NCBI GenBank assembly: GCA_016296675.1
Contig: JAEDIV010000073.1
Location: 1 to 12,886 of the forward strand
Length of the DNA: 12,886 nucleotides
DNA from: Clostridia bacterium
GTDB taxonomy: Bacteria > Bacillota > Clostridia > Christensenellales > Aristaeellaceae
Reading direction: 5' to 3'
How positions within the stretch are numbered: position 1 is the stretch's first letter; each line of letters opens with the position of its first letter. Positions 8,644 through 12,886 of this stretch are shown in pieces. A program made the translations under genes and the position numbers. Below the pieces are notes generated by a model that saw only the letters and a list, made by a program, of their open reading frames with translations, made no database searches and was not told the DNA's origin.

Positions 8644-10047
8644 CTATTCTTCCTCCATGATGCTCTGTTCGAACTTGGAATGATCCATTTGCTTGGGGGG
8701 CTCGATGGGATATTCGCCGGTAAAGCAGCCTACGCAAAAGCCGCTGGAACACTGGGTAAGCTTAAGGGCATTGTCCTTTGAGAGGTAGCCGAGAGAGTCA
8801 ACACCGATGATGTCCCTGATTTCCTCAATCGTGTGATTGTGGGCGATGAGCTTCTCGGGTGAATCAATGTCGGTTCCGAAATAGCAGGGATAAAGGAAAG
8901 GAGGCGCGGAAGAGCGCATATGAACTTCGGTTGCGCCGGCATCCCTTAACAGCTTTACGATTCGTGCGCAGGTTGTGCCGCGAACAATGGAGTCATCTAC
9001 GAGCACTACGCGCTTTCCGGAAACGGTTGCAGAAATCGGATTTAACTTAATGCGGACTTTGTTTTCTCTGTCCTTCTGCGTGGGCTGAATGAAGGTTCTT
9101 CCGATATATTTGTTTTTGATAAAGCCGATGCCGTAAGGAATTCCTGATTGCTTGGAATATCCGATCGCTGCGTCAAGGCCGCTGTCCGGAACGCCGATTA
9201 CAACGTCGGCTTCCACGGGATGATCTTCAGCAAGGAGCATGCCGGCCTTCTGGCGCGCGATGTGTACGCTGTCATTGTCAATCACGCTGTCGGGGCGGGC
9301 AAAGTAGATATGCTCGAAGATACAGGTTTTTTTCGGCTTCAGTCCAACGTGGCGTTTATCAAAGCTGATGCCGTTTTTACCAATGATGACGATTTCGCCA
9401 GGCTCGACATCGCGAACAAATGTTGCTCCGATGGCGTCGAGCGCGCAGCTTTCACTGGCAAGAATCCACGCGTCATCGAGCTGACCGATGCACAAAGGGC
9501 GCATTCCGAAAGGATCGCGGGCGCCGATAAGCTTGGTGGAAGACATGATAATCAGCGAATATGCGCCTTTGAGAACATCCATGGAGGCCGCAACAGCTTC
9601 TTCGATGGAGGGAGTCTTGAGGCGTTCTCTTACGATGGAATAGGCAATCACTTCTGCGTCAGAGGAAGTATGAAAAATGGATCCGTTCAGCTCAAGCTGT
9701 TCGCGAAGTTCAAATGCGTTGGTAAGCGCGCCATTGTGCGCAAGAGACAAAAGACCCTTTACATGGTTGATAGAGATGGGCTGAGCGTTTTGACGGGGAT
9801 TAATGCCGGTCGTTCCGTAACGGACATGACCAACGGCGATTTTGCCTTCGCCGAGATTCGCAAGCGCTTCCTTGGTGAAAACATCATTTACAAGTCCGCT
9901 GTCTTTGAGGCTTCTTAAAAGGCCCTGGTTGTTAACGACGATACCGCAGCTTTCCTGTCCTCGATGCTGAAGCGCAAAAAGTGCATAATAGCAATAATCA
10001 GCAACGTTCTGAGGCTTCGGAGAATAAATACCGAAAATTCCGCTCAT
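8644..10047 (-). CDS. purF: Amidophosphoribosyltransferase with Ser in place of the catalytic Cys
   Basis: Makes 5-phosphoribosylamine from PRPP and glutamine, the committed step of the pathway. The 467-residue protein is full length. The N-terminal Ntn-type glutaminase domain (about 1-235) has HRGQES (28-33), VRYGTTG (75-81), LAHNG (102-106) and SSDAE (128-132). The phosphoribosyltransferase domain has the PRPP loop VVLVDDSIVRGTT (347-359). Four cysteines at the positions expected for a 4Fe-4S cluster are present (Cys242, 388, 438, 441). The exception is the first residue of the mature enzyme: the protein starts Met-Ser-Gly-Ile-Phe-Gly, where the family has the nucleophilic Cys. The codon is AGC, one base from TGC. 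GGAGG 7 nt upstream fixes the start, and the purE stop is the nearest in-frame stop, so no longer form can supply a cysteine. Function with glutamine is therefore uncertain. Confidence 0.95.
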   Translation of the reverse strand: MSGIFGIYSPKPQNVADYCYYALFALQHRGQESCGIVVNNQGLLRSLKDSGLVNDVFTKEALANLGEGKIAVGHVRYGTTGINPRQNAQPISINHVKGLLSLAHNGALTNAFELREQLELNGSIFHTSSDAEVIAYSIVRERLKTPSIEEAVAASMDVLKGAYSLIIMSSTKLIGARDPFGMRPLCIGQLDDAWILASESCALDAIGATFVRDVEPGEIVIIGKNGISFDKRHVGLKPKKTCIFEHIYFARPDSVIDNDSVHIARQKAGMLLAEDHPVEADVVIGVPDSGLDAAIGYSKQSGIPYGIGFIKNKYIGRTFIQPTQKDRENKVRIKLNPISATVSGKRVVLVDDSIVRGTTCARIVKLLRDAGATEVHMRSSAPPFLYPCYFGTDIDSPEKLIAHNHTIEEIRDIIGVDSLGYLSKDNALKLTQCSSGFCVGCFTGEYPIEPPKQMDHSKFEQSIMEEE

Positions 10048-10054
10048 TTGTTTT

Positions 10055-10059
10055 CCTCC
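10055..10059 (-). promoter_or_regulatory. purF ribosome-binding site
   Basis: GGAGG on the minus strand, 7 nt before the ATG at 10047. It fixes the PurF N-terminus at Met-Ser-Gly and rules out the in-frame TTG at 10065, whose first codons would lie on this site. That matters because the residue after Met is the catalytic position. Confidence 0.85.
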
Positions 10060-10077
10060 GTGCAATAAGTGTATGAA

Positions 10078-10578
10078 TTAAATTTTATAGGAGAATTCAT
10101 CCTGAAACTTCTGATCTTTTAAGGTAACCTTCTCGGTCATATCTCTGCGCATGAGGGCGAGCTTATCGGCGATTTCGGGCTCGGAAACGGAAAGAATCTG
10201 AGCTGCCAAAAGCGCAGCGTTTTTTGCTCCGTCAATGGCAACGGTTGCAACCGGCATTCCGGAAGGCATCTGTACAGTTGCCAAAAGCGCGTCAAGACCG
10301 TCAAGGGTCGAAGATTTAACGGGAATGCCAATAACCGGAAGCGTCGTGTTAGCGGCAATTGCGCCGGCGAGATGCGCGGCTTTTCCTGCAGCTGCGATGA
10401 TGGCAGCGTATCCCATTTCACGTGCATTTTTAGAAAACTCGGCCGCCGCAAGAGGAGATCTGTGCGCCGAAATCACGCGGACGCAATGAGGAATATCAAG
10501 TTCTTTCAGCTGATCGGCAGCGGCCTTTACAATCGGCCAGTCGCTGTCGCTGCCCATAATTATGGCGATCTTTTTCAT
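10078..10578 (-). CDS. purE: N5-carboxyaminoimidazole ribonucleotide mutase / AIR carboxylase
   Basis: Produces CAIR in the sixth step of the pathway. The 166-residue protein has the PurE phosphate-site motif GSDSDW (9-14), the catalytic histidine in ISAHRSP (His39), and the loop AGKAAHLAG (64-72), close to the class I GGAAHLPG form. Class I PurE acts on N5-CAIR made by PurK, but no purK is in this window, so either purK lies elsewhere or the enzyme acts directly on AIR and CO2. The ATG at 10578 is chosen over an upstream extension because AGGAGG (10591-10586) lies 7 nt before it and the extension is not PurE-like. It is the first gene of the operon, with about 42 nt of leader from the predicted promoter and 30 nt to purF. 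Confidence 0.96.
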   Translation of the reverse strand: MKKIAIIMGSDSDWPIVKAAADQLKELDIPHCVRVISAHRSPLAAAEFSKNAREMGYAAIIAAAGKAAHLAGAIAANTTLPVIGIPVKSSTLDGLDALLATVQMPSGMPVATVAIDGAKNAALLAAQILSVSEPEIADKLALMRRDMTEKVTLKDQKFQDEFSYKI

Positions 10579-10626
10579 GATAAAGCCTCCTGAAAAAAGT
10601 ATACAAATAAATATGAATACATGATC

Positions 10627-10655
10627 ATTGTATGTTATATCACGAACAATGTCAA
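10627..10655 (-). promoter_or_regulatory. Predicted vegetative (sigma-A) promoter of the pur operon
   Basis: On the minus strand, TTGACA (10655-10650) and TACAAT (10632-10627) are separated by exactly 17 nt. The -35 matches consensus fully and the -10 matches five of six bases. Transcription would start near 10620, leaving a leader of about 42 nt to the purE ATG. The -10 overlaps an imperfect dyad, TACATGATCATTGTA (10618-10632), which could add a regulatory contact. Confidence 0.85.
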
Positions 10656-10657
10656 AC

Positions 10658-10673
10658 ACAAAAACGTTTTTGT
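10658..10673. promoter_or_regulatory. Perfect 16-bp palindrome beside the pur promoter, LacI-family-like operator
   Basis: ACAAAAACGTTTTTGT reads the same on both strands and ends 2 bp from the -35 box of the pur promoter. A central CG with A-rich and T-rich arms is typical of LacI/GalR-family operators. It matches the enterobacterial PurR operator consensus (ACGCAAACGTTTTCNT) at about 13 of 16 positions, counting N as a match. Binding by any such protein is inference, as no regulator gene is present in the window. Confidence 0.5.
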
Positions 10674-10709
10674 ACGTTATTTTTCAGATGATTTTTTGTT
10701 CTTTTTGAT

Positions 10710-10739
10710 GAATAGAGATTAAGGAATCTGGGTAAGGTA
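10710..10739 (+). promoter_or_regulatory. Possible forespore-type promoter for the spoVA locus (weak)
   Basis: GAATA (10710-10714) fits the -35 element of sigma-G promoters. After an 18-nt gap, TAAGGTA (10733-10739) only partly matches the -10 consensus. Overlapping GGGTAAGGT (10730-10738) has a loose sigma-F flavour. A start near 10746 would leave a leader of about 27 nt to the small ORF. spoVA genes are sigma-G controlled in Bacillus, which is why I looked, but the match alone is not strong. Confidence 0.25.
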
Positions 10740-10772
10740 AAGAAACAGAAATGAATGTTAGGAGAAGGATAA

Positions 10773-10892
10773 ATGAAACACGAAAATCCGAACATTAGCT
10801 TGGAGAAAAGTCCATGTGCAGGAGATCGCGAAAGCCGCAACTGCGCCTTTATTACAAAGCAGAAAAGGAGAGAAATCATTGAAAAAGTATAG
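10773..10892 (+). CDS. Possible 39-residue protein or leader peptide upstream of spoVAC
   Basis: An ATG at 10773 with AGGAG (10760-10764) 8 nt upstream opens a frame of 39 codons ending in TAG at 10890-10892. The product is hydrophilic and basic towards its end (KQKRREIIEKV), with two cysteines (CAGDRESRNC) and no signal peptide or membrane segment. I do not recognise it. Its end overlaps the predicted spoVAC TTG start by 14 nt in another frame, and the spoVAC ribosome-binding site lies inside it. Ribosomes finishing this ORF would therefore stop next to a weak start codon, an arrangement suited to translational coupling. It could be a leader peptide, a small spore protein or a chance ORF. 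The ribosome-binding site is the main argument for it. Confidence 0.4.
   Translation: MKHENPNISLEKSPCAGDRESRNCAFITKQKRREIIEKV
10784..10796 (+). promoter_or_regulatory. Perfect match to the Gram-positive PurBox consensus
   Basis: AAATCCGAACATT matches the published Bacillus/Lactococcus PurR box AWWWCCGAACWWT at every position. It lies about 130 bp upstream of the pur -35 and inside the small ORF before spoVAC. A weaker relative (CGAACAAT, 10643-10650) lies in the pur promoter spacer. No inverted partner at the 16-17 bp spacing used by Bacillus PurR was found, so function is doubtful. Confidence 0.3.
10865..10870 (+). promoter_or_regulatory. spoVAC ribosome-binding site
   Basis: AAGGAG lies 8 nt before the TTG at 10879. 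It supports that TTG as the spoVAC start rather than the in-frame GTG at 10816, which has only a distant GGAG and would add 21 residues unlike the family. Confidence 0.7.
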
Positions 10893-11340
10893 TCTTCCAA
10901 GTGAAAGCGAATACAAGACAATTGTTGAAAAACACACGCCCGGATCCCCCAAACTCATGGGCTTTGCAAGAGCTTTTATAGTTGGCGGAGTTATCTGCGT
11001 GATTGGACATCTTATCGGAAAAGCCGGTGATTGTATCGGACTTAATGAAGCGACAAAACCGATGTTTACATCTTCTGTTCTTGTCTATATCGGTACGCTT
11101 CTTACTGGAATCGGGATCTATGACAAAATCGGAAAATTTGCAGGCGCCGGAAGTATTGTGCCGATCACGGGGTTTGCCAATTCGATGTGCGCTCCGGCTA
11201 TGGAATTCAGAAGAGAAGGAATCATCACAGGAATCGGCGCAAAACTCTTTACGATTGCCGGGCCTGTGATTACCTATGGTATCGCTGCAAGCGTCGTATA
11301 TGGGCTGATATATTGGATAAAGGAGTACGCGCTTTCATGA
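10879..11340 (+). CDS. spoVAC: Stage V sporulation protein AC
   Basis: Inner-membrane component of the SpoVA channel, which takes up Ca-dipicolinate into the forespore and releases it at germination. Bacillus SpoVAC has been described as a mechanosensitive channel. With the TTG start the protein has 153 residues, close to the Bacillus length of about 150. A polar N-terminus (1-30) leads into hydrophobic segments near 31-47, 65-80 and 118-147. The family motif FAGAGSIVPITGF lies at 87-99, and FIVGGVICVIGHL at 33-45. The same motifs recur in SpoVAE downstream, since the two belong to one family. The stop overlaps the spoVAD ATG by 4 nt (ATGA). The start codon is the uncertain part: GTG at 10816 is an alternative. 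Confidence 0.93.
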   Translation: MKKYSLPSESEYKTIVEKHTPGSPKLMGFARAFIVGGVICVIGHLIGKAGDCIGLNEATKPMFTSSVLVYIGTLLTGIGIYDKIGKFAGAGSIVPITGFANSMCAPAMEFRREGIITGIGAKLFTIAGPVITYGIAASVVYGLIYWIKEYALS

Positions 11341-12362
11341 AAAGGGCAAAAGAGCGGACAATTGTATTTGAAAATGAGGCGTATATTACTGAGGGAGCCT
11401 CGATTGCGGGGCAGAAAGAAGGGGAAGGACCTTATGGAGATACATTCGATCAAATTATTGAAGATGATCTTCTTGGGACGGAAACCTGGGAAAAAGCGGA
11501 GAGCGAGCTTCTTAAAAGAACAGTTTTACGATGCATAGAGAAATCCGGAAAAACAAAAACAGACGTAGATGCTTTCCTTGCCGGAGATCTGAACGCGCAG
11601 ATCATATCTTCAGGCTTTGCCGCGCGCGATCTTGGGATACCGTTTTTAGGGATGTACGGCGCATGTTCTACAATGATTGAAAGCATTTTAACTGGCGCAG
11701 TTTTTGTTGCATCTGGCGCTTTTCATACAGTCGTCTGTGCAGCAAGCAGCCATTTCTGTACTGCGGAAAGGCAATTCAGAACGCCGCTTGAACTCGGAAC
11801 GCAAAGACCGCCGTCTGCGCAATGGACTGCGACCGCAGCAGGAGCCTGCATGGTCGAAAAAGAAAAAAGCGCTATAGAAATAAAATCCGGAACACTTGGC
11901 CGGGTAATTGATTTGAAAATTAAGGATCCTGCGCATATGGGCGCTGCCATGGCGCCTGCTGTCGCAGATACGCTGTTTGGACACCTGACGGATACAAAGA
12001 AAAGCATTCGAGATTTCGATAAGATCATTACAGGAGACCTTGGGAAATACGGACTTAGTATCCTAAAGGAAATTGTGAAAGAGAAGCTGGGAGAGGAAGC
12101 GGACGACATTTTCTTTGACTGCGGCGAAAATCTGTACAGAGACAATCAGGATGTGCATGCGGGTGGCAGCGGATGCGGATGCATTGCTGGACTTCTCTCA
12201 GGTCATATTCTGAAGGAGATGAAAAAAGGAAAGTATAGAAAGCTATTGATCCTTGGAAGTGGTGCGATGATGAGCGTGACAAGCTCTCTTCAAGGAGAAA
12301 GCATTCCGTCCATTTCCTATGCAATTTCGCTTGAGAGGTGTACAGATGGAATTGTCAGTTGA
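11337..12362 (+). CDS. spoVAD: Stage V sporulation protein AD
   Basis: Dipicolinic-acid-binding soluble component of the SpoVA system, with a thiolase-like fold in the Bacillus structures. At 341 residues it is close to the Bacillus protein (about 338). Visible family segments are an N-terminal GASIAGQKEGEGPYGD stretch (20-35), LAGDLNAQ (81-88), MYGACSTM with Cys110 at the thiolase nucleophile position (106-113), HFCTAERQFRTP (139-150), and DVHAGGSGCGC (272-282). The ATG overlaps the spoVAC stop by 4 nt. GGAG lies about 11 nt upstream, so coupling to spoVAC is likely. The frame stays open 50 codons further upstream within spoVAC, but those residues do not belong to the family. The end overlaps spoVAE by 17 nt. 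Confidence 0.96.
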   Translation: MKRAKERTIVFENEAYITEGASIAGQKEGEGPYGDTFDQIIEDDLLGTETWEKAESELLKRTVLRCIEKSGKTKTDVDAFLAGDLNAQIISSGFAARDLGIPFLGMYGACSTMIESILTGAVFVASGAFHTVVCAASSHFCTAERQFRTPLELGTQRPPSAQWTATAAGACMVEKEKSAIEIKSGTLGRVIDLKIKDPAHMGAAMAPAVADTLFGHLTDTKKSIRDFDKIITGDLGKYGLSILKEIVKEKLGEEADDIFFDCGENLYRDNQDVHAGGSGCGCIAGLLSGHILKEMKKGKYRKLLILGSGAMMSVTSSLQGESIPSISYAISLERCTDGIVS

Positions 12363-12711
12363 GATTATAAAAGCTTTTTTGGTCGGAGGCGTGATCTGCT
12401 GCATCGGACAGGCGCTGATTATGTACACAAATCTGACTACCGCAAGGATTCTTGTCGCGTTTGTTGTTTCAGGCGTAATTCTGACAGCTGTTGGCGTATA
12501 TAAGCCGCTTGTCGATTTTGCCGGCGCGGGTGCAACAGTTCCGCTCACAGGCTTTGGGTATTCGCTTGCAACTGGTGTTCAAAAGACGGTTGATGAAATT
12601 GGATTTCTTGGGGTATTTACAGGAGGCATACAGAATACAGCGGCCGGTATAACAGTTGCTGTGGTTTTCAGCCTGATCCATGCATTGATATTCAAACCCA
12701 AAGCAAAATAG
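12346..12711 (+). CDS. spoVAE: Stage V sporulation protein AE (SpoVAEb type)
   Basis: Small membrane protein of the dipicolinate channel, 121 residues, similar in length to Bacillus SpoVAEb (about 116). Three hydrophobic stretches lie near 8-28, 34-52 and 86-115. The motif FAGAGATVPLTGFGYSL (58-74) parallels that of SpoVAC, as does FLVGGVICCIGQAL at 11-24. The ATG at 12346 is preceded by GAGAGGTG at a suitable distance. An earlier in-frame ATG at 12319 lacks such a site and would add residues that look like spoVAD read in another frame. The gene overlaps the end of spoVAD by 17 nt. No spoVAEa, spoVAF or gerA-like gene follows within the window. Confidence 0.94.
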   Translation: MELSVEIIKAFLVGGVICCIGQALIMYTNLTTARILVAFVVSGVILTAVGVYKPLVDFAGAGATVPLTGFGYSLATGVQKTVDEIGFLGVFTGGIQNTAAGITVAVVFSLIHALIFKPKAK

Positions 12712-12745
12712 ACTTTACAGGATCGAAATCATCTTTTCAGTTTCA

Positions 12746-12772
12746 AACTGCGCGGATATAATTCGCACAGTT
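12746..12772 (+). other. Hairpin preceding the right 3' element
   Basis: AACTGCGCG pairs with CGCACAGTT across a 9-nt loop, with one C-A mismatch, 34 nt after the spoVAE stop. No T-tract follows, so it is not a classical terminator. Its 3' arm ends one base before the conserved block at 12774. The purL-side hairpin occupies the same place with an unrelated stem sequence. Confidence 0.55.
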
Positions 12773-12773
12773 C

Positions 12774-12828
12774 AGATCATCAACAAACCACCGGGAGAGG
12801 TATGGAGAGGGAGCGCACTTTCTCTCCA
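12774..12828 (+). repeat. 55-bp hairpin-bearing 3' element, right copy
   Basis: Matches the minus strand of 1-55 at 52 of 55 positions. The three differences are A for T at 12790 and TT for CC at 12820-12821. The first breaks the small ACCTC/GAGGT stem. The other two fall in the large stem, where they become G-U pairs on the plus-strand RNA and keep it foldable. Both copies lie downstream of an operon in the same orientation relative to transcription. Confidence 0.85.
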
Positions 12829-12832
12829 TTTT
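12802..12832 (+). terminator. Predicted terminator of the spoVA operon
   Basis: The final stem of the right element (12802-12813 with 12818-12829, loop CGCA, two G-U pairs) is followed by TTTT, of which the first T is used in the stem. A GC-rich stem with a short T-run fits an intrinsic terminator, though the T-tract is short. Confidence 0.6.
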
Positions 12833-12836
12833 CAAT

Positions 12837-12865
12837 CGATTTTGGCGGCATGTACGGCAAAATCG
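12837..12865. other. 8-bp inverted repeat near the right edge
   Basis: CGATTTTG (12837-12844) and CAAAATCG (12858-12865) are perfect inverted repeats around a 13-nt spacer. The following sequence, CGCGTTTTC, is only moderately T-rich. It could be a second terminator stem or part of a control region for whatever lies to the right. Nothing else is recognisable in the last 50 bases. Confidence 0.4.
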
Positions 12866-12886
12866 CGCGTTTTCACAAAGCGTAGC

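Larger units (their letters stand above)
10579..10772. other. Divergent AT-rich control region between purE and the spoVA locus
   Basis: This gap separates the leftward pur operon from the rightward spoVA locus. It is clearly more AT-rich than the genes around it. It contains the purE promoter, the palindrome beside it, and possibly a weak sporulation-type promoter pointing right. The predicted pur leader (about 10619 to 10579) is too short to hold a guanine riboswitch aptamer. I found no aptamer-like or attenuator structure there. No convincing ORF lies in it. Confidence 0.75.

Noticed and set aside
8642..8752. 37-residue N-terminal extension of PurM
   Set aside because: It overlaps the purF coding end in another frame and is unlike PurM. 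The ATG at 8641 has a good ribosome-binding site.
9148..9918. 256-codon plus-strand open frame opposite purF
   Set aside because: Antisense shadow of an intact purF, with no family-like motifs.
10579..10620. Guanine riboswitch in the purE leader
   Set aside because: The predicted leader is only about 42 nt and shows no three-way-junction aptamer features.
10754..10766. Inverted PurBox partner for the site at 10784-10796
   Set aside because: It matches the reverse consensus at only 10 of 13 positions, lacks the CG core, overlaps the small-ORF ribosome-binding site, and is spaced about 27 bp rather than 16-17 bp.
10816..10878. GTG start for spoVAC adding 21 residues
   Set aside because: The TTG at 10879 has AAGGAG at 8 nt and gives the usual family length. 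The GTG has only a distant GGAG. It remains possible but less likely.
11187..11336. N-terminal extension of spoVAD into spoVAC
   Set aside because: The extra 50 residues are spoVAC read in another frame. The ATG at 11337 with the ATGA overlap gives the family length.
1..12828. Whole window as a 12.8-kb transposon or genomic island bounded by inverted repeats
   Set aside because: The contents are housekeeping purine and sporulation genes with no transposase or integrase. Each repeat copy lies in sense orientation at an operon 3' end, which explains the inverted arrangement without mobility.

Overview
The window looks like a chromosomal segment from an endospore-forming member of the Clostridia. 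The evidence is a spoVA locus, a single-chain PurL of clostridial type, a stand-alone AICAR transformylase paired with a PurO-type IMP cyclohydrolase, and strong Gram-positive ribosome-binding sites. I cannot name a genus. I see no tRNA, rRNA, CRISPR, insertion sequence, integrase or phage gene. The window opens exactly at the edge of a palindrome inside a repeated element, so position 1 may be a contig edge.

Positions 96-10578, minus strand: a compact eight-gene purine operon, transcribed leftwards in the order purE, purF, purM, purN, purO, AICAR transformylase (purH C-terminal type), purD, purL. Genes are 2-30 nt apart or overlap by 4 nt (ATGA), so they are probably co-transcribed and partly translationally coupled. 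Together they encode most steps from PRPP to IMP. purC, purB and purK are not in the window. The last two steps, usually done by bifunctional PurH, are split here between two adjacent genes of different families. The most striking detail is in PurF: the invariant N-terminal catalytic cysteine of the glutaminase domain is replaced by serine, although the other glutamine-site, PRPP-site and Fe-S ligand residues I can recognise are intact.

Positions 10579-10878: an AT-rich divergent control region. It holds a near-consensus vegetative promoter for purE (TTGACA, 17 nt, TACAAT), a perfect 16-bp palindrome touching the promoter that resembles LacI-family operators, a perfect match to the Gram-positive PurBox consensus further out, and a 39-codon ORF with a good ribosome-binding site that overlaps the TTG start of spoVAC.

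Positions 10879-12711, plus strand: spoVAC, spoVAD and spoVAE, overlapping one another. This is the core set for loading dipicolinic acid into the forespore and releasing it at germination.

Both operons end in the same 55-bp element (52/55 identical). It lies in the same orientation relative to transcription each time, and therefore as an inverted repeat at the two ends of the window. In each case it begins one base or less after a hairpin of unrelated sequence but similar shape. This looks like a dispersed 3'-end RNA or terminator element and deserves a genome-wide search.
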